Below are positions 55,834 through 64,000 of a DNA stretch of 64,000 nt, in pieces. The notes beneath the pieces are model-generated. The model did no database searches, was not told the origin of the DNA, and saw only the letters and a program-made list of their open reading frames with translations. The stretch spans positions 248,001-312,000 of the forward strand of contig CANMWK010000002.1 of NCBI GenBank assembly GCA_947501615.1, written 5' to 3'. Made by a program: the position numbers and the translations under genes. This stretch comes from an uncultured Tenacibaculum sp. Its GTDB lineage: Bacteria > Bacteroidota > Bacteroidia > Flavobacteriales > Flavobacteriaceae. Positions within the stretch are counted from its first letter, which is position 1; every line of letters starts with the position of its first letter.

Positions 55834-55858
55834 AAAATTATAAAAATTTTGGGGTGAA

Positions 55859-55911
55859 AGACTGTAAGAGGTTATTGTTTTGGGGATTATTTTATAAAAT
55901 TCTTACAGTCT
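55859..55911 (+). repeat. Inverted repeat between cysD and cysN
   Basis: AGACTGTAAGA (55859-55869) and TCTTACAGTCT (55901-55911) pair perfectly over 11 bases with a 31-base loop. No T-run follows, so it is not a simple terminator. It could stabilise or process the message, or set the ratio of CysD to CysN. Confidence 0.8.
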
Positions 55912-55936
55912 GAAGCTCTCTATTAATATTAAGAAA

Positions 55937-57187
55937 ATGAACGTACTAAAGATAGCAACAGCAGGAAGTGTAGATGACGGGAAGAGCACGTTAATAGGAC
56001 GAATTTTATACGATACAAATTCATTGACTGAAGATAAGCTTCAAGCGATTGAAGAGAAAAGTAGACAACGCGGATTTGATTATCTAGATTTTTCTTTAGC
56101 TACAGATGGTTTAGTAGCTGAAAGAGAACAAGGAATTACAATTGATGTTGCTCATATTTATTTTTCTACACCAAGAACTAGTTTTATTGTAGCCGATAGC
56201 CCTGGGCATATTGAGTATACAAGAAATATGGTTACTGGAGCATCAAATTCTCAGGCTTCTATAATTTTAGTAGATGCTAGAAATGGTGTGGTAGAGCAAA
56301 CCTATCGTCACTTCTTTATCAATAATTTACTTAGAGTGAAAGAAGTTGTTATCGCAGTAAATAAAATGGATTTAGTTGATTATTCTGAAGAGAAATTCAA
56401 TCAGATTAAAGGAGAGATAGAATATTTAGCAGAGAAAAGCGATTATCAAGATCAGAATTTAACTTTTGTACCAGTTTCAGCTTTACATGGAGATAATGTA
56501 GTTACTGCGTCAAATAACATTCCATGGTATACGGGTAAAAGTTTATTAGAATATTTAGAAGGTTTACATGTAGAAGAGGAACAAGATTCTGAATTTAAAG
56601 TGCGTTTTCCTGTACAAACTGTAATTCGTCCAAAAACAGATGAATATCACGATTATAGAGGTTATGCAGGAAAATTATACGGAGGAGATTTAGCAGTTGG
56701 AGATGAAGTTACTGTATTACCTTCTGAAACAAAATCTAAAGTAAAAAGTATTCAGTTTTTCGATCAAGAATTCGAACAAGCTAAAAGTGGAAGTTCTGTA
56801 AGCATAACATTAGAAGATAATGTGAATGTGAGTAGAGGTGATATGTTAGTGAAAACTGGTCAAGAACCTAAAGTTGTAAAACAATTAGAAGCTACAATTT
56901 GTTGGATGGATAGTACGCCATTACAAGCTTCAGAAAAATATTATATCAAGCATGGAGTAAACGATGCTCAAGCTAAGATTACAAGTCTAAATACAATTAT
57001 AAATACTGACTTTTCGGGCGAAGATGAAAACCCTTCAAAACTTTCCCTGAATGAAATAGGGAAAGTTAGCCTGAAAGTAAGCAAACCATTATTTGTGGAT
57101 AGTTATAAAGAAAACAAGGCGAATGGAGCTTTTATCTTAATCAATCCGAAAACAAATAATACTTCGGGAATAGGTTTCATCAATTAA
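55937..57187 (+). CDS. cysN: Sulfate adenylyltransferase GTPase subunit CysN
   Basis: The 416-residue product is a translation-factor-type GTPase: G1 GSVDDGKSTLIGRIL, the REQGITIDVAH switch, DSPGH and NKMD. It is followed by two beta-barrel domains. It couples GTP hydrolysis to APS formation by CysD. No C-terminal APS kinase domain is fused, unlike CysNC. Confidence 0.96.
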   Translation: MNVLKIATAGSVDDGKSTLIGRILYDTNSLTEDKLQAIEEKSRQRGFDYLDFSLATDGLVAEREQGITIDVAHIYFSTPRTSFIVADSPGHIEYTRNMVTGASNSQASIILVDARNGVVEQTYRHFFINNLLRVKEVVIAVNKMDLVDYSEEKFNQIKGEIEYLAEKSDYQDQNLTFVPVSALHGDNVVTASNNIPWYTGKSLLEYLEGLHVEEEQDSEFKVRFPVQTVIRPKTDEYHDYRGYAGKLYGGDLAVGDEVTVLPSETKSKVKSIQFFDQEFEQAKSGSSVSITLEDNVNVSRGDMLVKTGQEPKVVKQLEATICWMDSTPLQASEKYYIKHGVNDAQAKITSLNTIINTDFSGEDENPSKLSLNEIGKVSLKVSKPLFVDSYKENKANGAFILINPKTNNTSGIGFIN

Positions 57188-57199
57188 AAAAAACAGGAA

Positions 57200-57547
57200 A
57201 TGGCAATTATTATAACAGACGAATGTATCAATTGTGGTGCCTGTGAGCCAGAGTGCCCGAATACAGCGATTTACGAAGGAGCTGAAGACTGGAATTACGG
57301 TCAAGGAACTTCTTTAGAAGGAGATATTGAATTGTTGAATGGAATTAAGCTGAATGCTGAAGATGATCAAGAAGCAATATCTGATGAATATTATTTCATT
57401 GTACCAGATAAATGTACAGAATGTAAAGGGTTTCACGAAGAGCCACAATGTGCAGCAGTTTGTCCTGTTGATTGTTGTGTTCCTGATGAGAATCATGTAG
57501 AAACCGAAGAAGAATTATTAAACAAGCAGCAATTTTTGCATAATTAA
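57200..57547 (+). CDS. Two-cluster 4Fe-4S ferredoxin
   Basis: The 115-residue product has the first cluster motif [13 protein letters not shown] and a second with [20 protein letters not shown], each binding a 4Fe-4S cluster; the second has a spacing insert as in 7Fe/8Fe ferredoxins. An acidic insert lies between. Encoded between cysN and sulfite reductase, it is the likely electron carrier to the latter. Confidence 0.9.
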   Translation: MAIIITDECINCGACEPECPNTAIYEGAEDWNYGQGTSLEGDIELLNGIKLNAEDDQEAISDEYYFIVPDKCTECKGFHEEPQCAAVCPVDCCVPDENHVETEEELLNKQQFLHN

Positions 57548-57558
57548 ACCCTATTACC

Positions 57559-59670
57559 ATGCAAAGTTTTAGAAGCGAAATAGAAAATCCAGTTGTTGAA
57601 AAAGACATCTTGGAATTAGAAAGAAAAATTAGACTTTTTAAAGAAGGAAAGGTAGATGAAGAACGTTTTAGAAGTCTACGTTTAGCTCGTGGTGTATATG
57701 GGCAAAGACAGTTAGGAGTTCAAATGGTACGTATAAAAATACCGTACGGAAAAGTAACTAGCGAACAATTGCATCGTATTTCTGATGTGTCTGATGAATA
57801 TTCTAGAGGAAGATTACACATTACTACTAGACAAGATATCCAGATTCACTATGTAAGTTTAGATAGAACGCCTGAGCTTTGGTCTCAATTAGAGAAAGAT
57901 GATATTACATTAAGAGAAGCTTGTGGAAACGCAGTAAGAAATGTAACAGCATCAGAAACTGCAGGAATAGATCCAAAAGAACCTTTTGATGTAACGCCAT
58001 ATGCACACGCAACATTTCAATTTTTCTTAAGAAATCCTGTGTGTCAAGAAATGGGGAGAAAGTTTAAAATGTCTTTTTCTGCGACTGATGACGATACTGC
58101 GTTAAGTTTTATTCACGATTTAGGTTTTATTGCTAAAACTAAAAAGATCGGAGATCAAGAAATTCGCGGATTTAAAGTTGTCCTTGCAGGTGGATTAGGT
58201 TCTCAACCAAGACATGCAGATGTAATGTATGATTTCTTAGCTACAGATCTATTAATTCCAACTATAGAAGGTGTTTTAAGAGTTTTCGATCGTTACGGAG
58301 AAAGAGCTAAAAGAGCAAAAGCACGTTTAAAATTCTTAGTTAAAGACTTAGGTTTAGACGGGTTTTTAAATTTAGTAGATAAAGAAAAAAGAGCTTTAGC
58401 ATATCAATCTTATCCTATTGATACAACTGAGTTTGAAAATGAAATTGTTTTTGAAACATCAGAAGCTCCTTCAGTAACTATTGAAGATCAAGAAGCATAT
58501 GATTTATGGAAATCTACAAATGTAATTCCGCAGAAACAAGATGGTTTATTTGCTATTGGAATAAAAGTACATTTAGGTGATTTTTATACTGATAAAGCGA
58601 GAAAATTAGCCGATTTAATTAAGAAATACGGAGCAAATGAGTTACGATTTACATTACGTCAAAATATTTTAATTCGTCATGTAAGAGCAGCTTTTTTACC
58701 ATTTTTCTATACAGAATTAAATAAACTTGGTTTTGCTGAAGCTGGATACGATAGTTTGCTAGATATCACTGCTTGTCCTGGAACAGATACTTGTAATTTA
58801 GGAATCTCAAGTAGTACAGGTATTTCAGTAGAACTAGAACGTGTGCTAAAAAAAGAATATCCACAGTATGTAAATAATAAAGACATTACAATCAAAATTA
58901 GTGGTTGTATGAATGCTTGTGGTCAGCACAATATGGCTCATATTGGTTTCCAAGGAATGTCAATTAAATCAGGAAATTTAGTTGCACCTGCATTACAAAT
59001 TTTATTAGGTGGAGGTGTTTTAGGAAATGGAGCTGGACGATTTTCTGATAAAGTAATTAAAGTACCGAGTAAACGTGGTCCAGAATCTTTAAAAATACTG
59101 TTAAATGATTTCGAAAATCACAAAAATAATCAAGAAACCTTTTTGAATTATTATGATAGAAAAGGAAAAACTTACTTTTATGATATTCTGAAGCATTTAT
59201 CAAGTACAGATGATTTAACAGAGGATGACTTTGTGGATTGGGGACATGATAAAAAATATGTAAAAGCCATTGGTGTAGGAGAATGTGCGGGTGTGGTTAT
59301 AGATTTAGTGGCAACACTTTTATTCGAAAGCGAAGAAAAAATAGTGAACGCAGAAGTAGCAATTCAAGAGCAAAAATGGTCAGATAGTATTTACCATGCA
59401 TATGCATCAATTGTGAATACTGCAAAAGCATTATTAACAGCAGAAGGATCTAAAGTAAAAACAAATACTCAAGCAGCAATCATAACGAATTTTGATAAAG
59501 TATTTGTTGAAACAAATAGAATCGTTTTAGAAGGTTCTTTTGAAGAATTGGTTTACGAAATCAATAAACATGAGCCAACTGAAGAATTCGCAAAAGCATA
59601 TGCGAATAAAGCAAAGAGTTTTTATCAAAAGGTAGATGCGTACAGAAAGTTAGCAATTGAAGTAAAATAA
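57559..59670 (+). CDS. Ferredoxin-type sulfite reductase with C-terminal HEPN-like extension
   Basis: The 703-residue product is a siroheme/4Fe-4S reductase (nitrite/sulfite reductase): TTRQDIQIHYV and LRQNILIRHV substrate-side repeats, and cluster cysteines ACPGTDTC (Cys406, Cys412) and GCMNACGQH (Cys450, Cys454). It reduces sulfite to sulfide. The family is usually about 550-570 residues; here a further 140 or so residues (about 560-703) form a helical domain with DSIYHAYASIVNTAKALL resembling a HEPN fold but without the RNase R-x4-6-H motif. The neighbouring siroheme genes support sulfite over nitrite. Confidence 0.92.
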   Translation: MQSFRSEIENPVVEKDILELERKIRLFKEGKVDEERFRSLRLARGVYGQRQLGVQMVRIKIPYGKVTSEQLHRISDVSDEYSRGRLHITTRQDIQIHYVSLDRTPELWSQLEKDDITLREACGNAVRNVTASETAGIDPKEPFDVTPYAHATFQFFLRNPVCQEMGRKFKMSFSATDDDTALSFIHDLGFIAKTKKIGDQEIRGFKVVLAGGLGSQPRHADVMYDFLATDLLIPTIEGVLRVFDRYGERAKRAKARLKFLVKDLGLDGFLNLVDKEKRALAYQSYPIDTTEFENEIVFETSEAPSVTIEDQEAYDLWKSTNVIPQKQDGLFAIGIKVHLGDFYTDKARKLADLIKKYGANELRFTLRQNILIRHVRAAFLPFFYTELNKLGFAEAGYDSLLDITACPGTDTCNLGISSSTGISVELERVLKKEYPQYVNNKDITIKISGCMNACGQHNMAHIGFQGMSIKSGNLVAPALQILLGGGVLGNGAGRFSDKVIKVPSKRGPESLKILLNDFENHKNNQETFLNYYDRKGKTYFYDILKHLSSTDDLTEDDFVDWGHDKKYVKAIGVGECAGVVIDLVATLLFESEEKIVNAEVAIQEQKWSDSIYHAYASIVNTAKALLTAEGSKVKTNTQAAIITNFDKVFVETNRIVLEGSFEELVYEINKHEPTEEFAKAYANKAKSFYQKVDAYRKLAIEVK

Positions 59671-59675
59671 ATACG

Positions 59676-60449
59676 ATGAACGTAATTCCAAAATTAACTG
59701 TTGTAGGAGCAGGACCAGGAGATCCTGAATTAATCACATTAAAAGCAATTAAAGCATTACAAAGAGCAGATGTTGTATTATACGACGCTTTAGTAAATGC
59801 AGAATTGTTAGATCACGTGAATCCGAATGCTGAGTTAATTTTTGTAGGAAAACGTCGTGGTTGTTACCGATATCAGCAAGAACAAATTAATGAATTAATT
59901 GTTGCTAGAGGAAAATCACACGGACATGTAGTTCGTTTAAAGGGTGGAGATCCTTTTATCTTCGGAAGAGGTGCTGAAGAAATGGAATACGCAGCACAAC
60001 ACGGATTAGAAGTGGTTATGGTTCCAGGGATTTCATCATCAATAGCAGTTCCAGCATATCAAAATGTACCATTAACAAAAAGAGGAAGCGCCGAAAGTTT
60101 CTGGGTAATTACAGGAACTACAAAACAGCATAAACTTTCTGAAGATGTTGCATTAGCAGCGAAATCAAACGCAACAGTTGTGATACTAATGGGAATGGGA
60201 AAACTTTCTCAAATCACAAGTTTATTTGAACAGGAAGGAAAAGGTAATGTACCTGTAGCAATTATTCAAGAAGGAACAACACCACAAGAAAAAGTTGGAG
60301 TTGGAACTGTGAATACTATAACAGCAGTAGTTGAAGAAAAACAACTAAGTAATCCTGCGATTATAGTTATTGGTGAAGTGGTACGACATAGAGAAATTTT
60401 GGATGACATTCAAAATGAAGTAGGTTTAAAGACAGTTACAAATGAGTGA
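59676..60449 (+). CDS. cobA: Uroporphyrinogen-III C-methyltransferase (SUMT)
   Basis: The 257-residue product has VGAGPGDPELITLKA, DALVN and RLKGGDPFIFGRGAEE, the SUMT signatures. It makes precorrin-2 with two SAM molecules, the first dedicated step to siroheme for the sulfite reductase upstream. It overlaps the next gene by 8 bases. Confidence 0.95.
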   Translation: MNVIPKLTVVGAGPGDPELITLKAIKALQRADVVLYDALVNAELLDHVNPNAELIFVGKRRGCYRYQQEQINELIVARGKSHGHVVRLKGGDPFIFGRGAEEMEYAAQHGLEVVMVPGISSSIAVPAYQNVPLTKRGSAESFWVITGTTKQHKLSEDVALAAKSNATVVILMGMGKLSQITSLFEQEGKGNVPVAIIQEGTTPQEKVGVGTVNTITAVVEEKQLSNPAIIVIGEVVRHREILDDIQNEVGLKTVTNE

Positions 60450-61032
60450 AGAAAGAAATAATTTATATCCAGTTTTTCTTAAAGTTAAGAATTTACAGGT
60501 ACTAATTGTAGGAGGAGGTTTTGTTGCAGAAGAAAAACTTACGTTTCTGTTAAAATCGAGTCCAGATGCAAAAGTTACGATTGTGTCACCAATGTTTAGA
60601 GAAGGAACAAAAGCTTTAGCAGAAAAAGGTGATGTTATGCTAATTGACGATGTGTATAAAACCTCGTATTTAGATGGCAAACATATTGTGATCGCAACAA
60701 CAGATATTCCTGAAATAAATGTAGAGGTTTACAAAGATTGTAGAGCGCAAAGTAAGTTGGTGAATGTAGCCGACAATCCACCATATTGTGATTTTTATAT
60801 GGGAGGAATTGTAACAAAAGGAAATGTGAAAATTGCAATTTCTACCAATGGAAAATCACCTACGACAGCAAAAAGATTACGACAATTTTTTGAGGAAGTA
60901 ATTCCAGATAAAATAGATGACCTCGTGCAGAATTTGAACGAGTATAGAAAAACAATTAAAGGAAATTTTGAACAAAAAGTAGAAACATTAAACGAGTTTA
61001 CTAAAGGTTTAGTAGAAAAGATAGAAAAATGA
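60442..61032 (+). CDS. Precorrin-2 dehydrogenase / sirohydrochlorin ferrochelatase (Met8/CysG-N type)
   Basis: The 196-residue product has an NAD-binding start (LQVLIVGGGFVAEEKLTFLLKSS) and the Met8-type NPPYCDFYMGGIVTKGNVKIAISTNGKSPTTAKRLR. It oxidises precorrin-2 and probably inserts iron, completing siroheme. With the separate SUMT it does the job of E. coli CysG. It overlaps its neighbours on both sides. Confidence 0.92.
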   Translation: MSEERNNLYPVFLKVKNLQVLIVGGGFVAEEKLTFLLKSSPDAKVTIVSPMFREGTKALAEKGDVMLIDDVYKTSYLDGKHIVIATTDIPEINVEVYKDCRAQSKLVNVADNPPYCDFYMGGIVTKGNVKIAISTNGKSPTTAKRLRQFFEEVIPDKIDDLVQNLNEYRKTIKGNFEQKVETLNEFTKGLVEKIEK

Positions 61033-62084
61033 TAGAAACAGATATATTAATAATAGGAGCAGGACCAACAGGGTTATTTACAGTTTTTGAAGCAGGATTA
61101 TTAAAATTACGTTGTCATTTAATAGATGCATTAGCACAACCAGGTGGACAATGTTCAGAGATTTATCCGAAAAAACCAATTTACGATATACCAGCGTATC
61201 CTGAAATTTTAGCGGGTGATTTAACAGAGAAGTTATTGGAGCAAGGAAAGCAGTTTCAGCCAGGTTTTACTTTGGGAGAACGTGCAGAAACAATCGATAA
61301 ACAAGATGACGGAACATTTATCGTTACCACAAATAAAGGAACAAAACATAAAGCACCAGTAGTAGCCATTGCTGGAGGTTTAGGAAGTTTTGAGCCAAGA
61401 AAACCTAAAATTGATAATCTTACTCAGTTTGAAGACAACGGAGTAGAATATATAATTAAAGAACCTGAATTATATCGTGATAAAGATGTTGTAATTGCAG
61501 GTGGTGGAGATTCTGCTTTAGATTGGTCTATTTTCTTAACAGATGTTGCAAAATCAGTAACATTAATTCATAGAAGAAATGAATTTAGAGGAGCCTTAGA
61601 TTCAGTAGAAAAAGTTCAAGAATTAAAGAACTTAGGAAAGATCAATTTAATTACTCCAGCTGAGGTAAAAGGAATTCTTGGAGACGATAAAGTTACAGGT
61701 GTTGTCGTAGAGCAAAAAGATAAAGATCCATTTATAATTGATACAGATCATTTCATTCCTTTATTCGGATTAGCTCCAAAACTTGGGCCGATTGGAAATT
61801 GGGGATTAGAAATTGAAAAGAATGCTATTAAAGTTGACAATTCTTTAGATTATCAAACAAACATTCCTGGGATTTATGCTATTGGAGATGTGAATACATA
61901 TCCAGGTAAATTAAAATTAATTTTATGTGGTTTCCATGAAGCTACTTTAATGTGTCAGAGTGCATATAAGAGAATCTTCCCAGATAAAAAGTATGTAATG
62001 AAATATACAACTGTAGGAGGAGTAGAAGGTTTCGACGGAACTAAAAAAGAGGCGCCAAAAGCCGTAGTAAAAGCAATTAATTAG
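61029..62084 (+). CDS. Ferredoxin-NADP reductase (thioredoxin-reductase-like)
   Basis: The 351-residue product has FAD motif IIGAGPTGLFTVFEAGLL, QPGGQCSEIYP, a second nucleotide motif VVIAGGGDSALDW and AIGDVN. It lacks the redox CxxC of thioredoxin reductase, which places it with YumC-type ferredoxin-NADP reductases. It would pass electrons from NADPH to the ferredoxin of the sulfite reductase. A 7-base tandem repeat lies 5 bases behind its stop. Confidence 0.9.
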   Translation: MIETDILIIGAGPTGLFTVFEAGLLKLRCHLIDALAQPGGQCSEIYPKKPIYDIPAYPEILAGDLTEKLLEQGKQFQPGFTLGERAETIDKQDDGTFIVTTNKGTKHKAPVVAIAGGLGSFEPRKPKIDNLTQFEDNGVEYIIKEPELYRDKDVVIAGGGDSALDWSIFLTDVAKSVTLIHRRNEFRGALDSVEKVQELKNLGKINLITPAEVKGILGDDKVTGVVVEQKDKDPFIIDTDHFIPLFGLAPKLGPIGNWGLEIEKNAIKVDNSLDYQTNIPGIYAIGDVNTYPGKLKLILCGFHEATLMCQSAYKRIFPDKKYVMKYTTVGGVEGFDGTKKEAPKAVVKAIN

Positions 62085-62089
62085 TATTA

Positions 62090-62134
62090 AGTAAAGAGTA
62101 AAGAGTAAAGAGTAAAGGGTAAAAGGTAAAGAGT
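62090..62134 (+). repeat. Tandem 7-base repeat (AGTAAAG), about six units
   Basis: AGTAAAG is repeated with small changes (AGTAAAGGGTAAAAGGTAAAG at the end) directly behind the stop of the reductase gene, inside the cys operon. It is the fourth short purine-rich repeat placed behind a stop codon in the gene's direction in this window. Confidence 0.85.
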
Positions 62135-62171
62135 ACTGAATACTTAGTACTTTATACTACATACTATAAAA

Positions 62172-62498
62172 ATGGATATTAATATAAAAATAAAAGACAG
62201 AGAAGGTGTAATTCATGATGTGGTTGCTCCGACAGATATGGCAATGAACTTAATGGAAGTTGTTCGTTCTTACGAATTAGCTCCAGAAGGAACCATAGGA
62301 ATCTGTGGAGGAATGGCCATGTGTGCTTCTTGTCAATGTTATGTTACGTCTAACCATGAGCTTCCAGAAATGTCTGATGATGAAGATGCGATGTTAGCAG
62401 AAGCTTTCGATGTAGAAGATAATAGTAGATTGGGTTGTCAAATACAAATGACACCAGAATTAGAAGGTTTAGAAGTAGAGTTAGCTCCAGAAAGTTAA
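62172..62498 (+). CDS. 2Fe-2S ferredoxin
   Basis: The 108-residue product has the adrenodoxin-type cluster motif with Cys45, Cys51, Cys54 and Cys89 (ICGGMAMCASCQCY ... LGCQIQM). It carries electrons in the sulfite-reductase unit. It lies 87 bases behind the reductase gene, a spacer holding the tandem repeat, and 23 bases before cysE. Confidence 0.93.
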   Translation: MDINIKIKDREGVIHDVVAPTDMAMNLMEVVRSYELAPEGTIGICGGMAMCASCQCYVTSNHELPEMSDDEDAMLAEAFDVEDNSRLGCQIQMTPELEGLEVELAPES

Positions 62499-62521
62499 TT
62501 ATATTTATATAAAAAATTAAA

Positions 62522-63244
62522 ATGCAATTCAGTAATTACAACTTATCACTAAAAGACGATGTGGAATACTTTACAAAACAACTATTTTATGCATTGTTTG
62601 AAGATGTTTGTCAGGAAAAAGCCAATCATTTAAAAAGTAAGTTTGTAAAAATCTTAAAAGGATTATCTGTAGAAAAGCACGAAGAAATTTGGATGTATTA
62701 TCAAACATCATTCTGCGATATCCGAAAGAAATTAGATTTAGATGCAAAAGCTTTTGAAAATACAGATCCAGCTTGTAAAAGTTTAGGAGAAGTATATTTA
62801 GCATATCCAGGCTTTCATGCCATTGCGATATATCGTTTAAGTCATGAATTGTATAAAATTAATGTTCCAATTTTACCAAGAATGATGAGTGAATATGCAC
62901 ACAGTTTAACTGGTGTAGATATTCATCCAGGAGCAACAATTGGAGAAGCTTTCTTTATCGATCATGCAACAGGTGTCGTAATAGGTGAAACTACAATTAT
63001 TGAAAATAATGTTAGTATATATCAAGGAGTAACTTTAGGTGGAATTCAAGTAAAAAAAGAATTAGCCGAAGTGAAAAGACATCCAACGATAGAAAGTAAT
63101 GTAACTATTTATGCAAATGCTACAATTTTAGGAAACATTGTAGTAGGAGCAAATACAGTTATCGGAGCAAATGTTTGCATCACAAAGTCTATAGAGCCAA
63201 ATTCAACTGTGATTTATAAATCACAAAATAGTATTTACAACTAG
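62522..63244 (+). CDS. cysE: Serine O-acetyltransferase CysE
   Basis: The 240-residue product has a helical N-terminal half and a C-terminal left-handed beta helix with SLTGVDIHPGATIGEAFFIDHATGVVIGET, including the catalytic His-Asp pair, the EpsC/CysE signature. It makes O-acetylserine, the carbon skeleton for cysteine. It is 3 bases before cysM. Confidence 0.93.
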   Translation: MQFSNYNLSLKDDVEYFTKQLFYALFEDVCQEKANHLKSKFVKILKGLSVEKHEEIWMYYQTSFCDIRKKLDLDAKAFENTDPACKSLGEVYLAYPGFHAIAIYRLSHELYKINVPILPRMMSEYAHSLTGVDIHPGATIGEAFFIDHATGVVIGETTIIENNVSIYQGVTLGGIQVKKELAEVKRHPTIESNVTIYANATILGNIVVGANTVIGANVCITKSIEPNSTVIYKSQNSIYN

Positions 63245-63247
63245 TAT

Positions 63248-64000
63248 ATGAACGCAAAGAATATTACAGATTTTGTAGGAAATACGCCTTTAGTAGAAGC
63301 TACAAATATTATAAATAAAGAAAATGTTCGTCTATTTTTAAAGTTAGAAGGACATAACCCAGGAGGAAGTGTAAAAGATAGAGCAGCGTATTACATGATT
63401 TCTGAAGCTTTGAAAAAGAATAACATCAAAAAAGGAGATACTTTAGTAGAAGCAACAAGTGGAAATACAGGAATTGCACTTGCATTAATGGCGAAAGTAT
63501 TAGGGTTGAACATGGTATTAGTTATGCCAGAACATGCAACAGTAGAACGTGTAAAAACAATGCGAGCTTACGGAGCAGAAGTAATCTTAACACCATCTGA
63601 AGTAGGTATGGAAGGAGCTATTGATCATGCTTTAGAATTAAAATACAAGAAAGGATATTTTAGATTAAATCAGTTCGATAATTTAGATAATCCAAAAGCA
63701 CATTATAGCACAACCGGACCAGAAATTTGGAGAGATACTGAAGGAAAAATAACTCATTTTGTTTCTGCCATGGGAACTACAGGAACAATTACAGGAGTTT
63801 CAGATTATTTAAAAGAGCAAAATAAAGATATTACTATTGTTGGAGTTCAGCCAAAAGAAGGAGCTCGTATCCCAGGAATTCGTAAATGGCCAGAAGAATA
63901 TTTACCTGCAATTTTTAAAAGAGAAAAAATTGATAAAGTTTTAGAGGTAAATCAAGAAGAGGCAAAAGCAATGACCATTCGTTTAGCTCGTGAGGAAGGA
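63248..64000 (+). CDS. cysM: Cysteine synthase (CysM-like), 3' end outside the window
   Basis: The gene starts with ATG at 63248 and is open to the last base, so 251 residues are visible of about 290-300. It has the fold-type II PLP motifs: LKLEGHNPGGSVKDRAA with the PLP lysine, TSGNTGIALA, and SAMGTTGTITGV. It joins O-acetylserine and sulfide into cysteine. EGHNPGGSVKDRA points to the CysM class. Confidence 0.93.
   Translation, partial: MNAKNITDFVGNTPLVEATNIINKENVRLFLKLEGHNPGGSVKDRAAYYMISEALKKNNIKKGDTLVEATSGNTGIALALMAKVLGLNMVLVMPEHATVERVKTMRAYGAEVILTPSEVGMEGAIDHALELKYKKGYFRLNQFDNLDNPKAHYSTTGPEIWRDTEGKITHFVSAMGTTGTITGVSDYLKEQNKDITIVGVQPKEGARIPGIRKWPEEYLPAIFKREKIDKVLEVNQEEAKAMTIRLAREEG

Overview
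The window is a piece of a low-GC chromosome from a marine-type member of the Flavobacteriaceae (Bacteroidota). The evidence is a complete gldKLMN block of the type IX secretion system and the typical miaB / sigma-54 activator / lptE / secG / groESL neighbourhood. Promoters fit the Bacteroidota -7 box TAnnTTTG, and ribosome binding sites are weak or absent. A Tenacibaculum- or Polaribacter-like genus would fit, but I cannot fix the genus from sequence alone. No rRNA, tRNA, CRISPR array, phage or complete insertion sequence is visible.

Layout. 1-3.3 kb: the 3' end of a coiled-coil protein gene, an outer-membrane protein and two small accessory genes. 3.4-9.7 kb: an XRE regulator/membrane protein pair, a Crp-like regulator with a membrane protein, and a leftward five-gene cluster of unrecognised proteins (a secreted protein, a possible ribbon-helix-helix protein, a membrane protein, an SH3-repeat lipoprotein and a cytosolic protein). 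9.8-19.2 kb: housekeeping genes (groEL, groES, secG, a TPR protein, lptE, a sigma-54 activator, miaB, topA). 19.2-25.0 kb: an arginase-fold protein that has lost metal ligands, then gldK, gldL, gldM and gldN.

25.1-32.5 kb is the most unusual region. It holds a double-glycine leader peptide resembling a RiPP precursor, a 97-residue protein resembling the wing of GrpE, and a divergent long Hsp70-like protein. Facing the Hsp70 gene one base away is a leftward array of three paralogous proteins that share an N-terminal domain and carry variable membrane-associated C-termini. I regard this as a candidate undescribed chaperone-linked system. 32.5-45.6 kb holds metabolic and envelope genes: an FAD oxidoreductase, DUF983, an ABC-F ATPase, a TPR protein, a PLP enzyme, a glucosaminidase-LysM protein, a SIMPL protein, a LytS/LytR-type two-component pair, a gamma-carbonic-anhydrase-like protein and a DUF2314 protein.

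46.7-64.0 kb is a sulfur island. A SAM-I riboswitch followed by an intrinsic terminator precedes metY, a three-domain MetX-aspartokinase-homoserine dehydrogenase gene, an OsmC-like gene, a second Cys/Met PLP lyase and an Rrf2 regulator. A second promoter with a candidate operator then drives DUF2061, cysH, cysD, cysN, a ferredoxin, sulfite reductase with a HEPN-like tail, two siroheme genes, a ferredoxin reductase, a 2Fe-2S ferredoxin, cysE and a cysM cut by the window end. Together these reduce sulfate to sulfide and make cysteine and homocysteine, with methionine status sensed through SAM.

Several intergenic spaces hold short purine-rich tandem repeats placed directly behind stop codons, and other spaces hold inverted-repeat elements. 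These are described separately.
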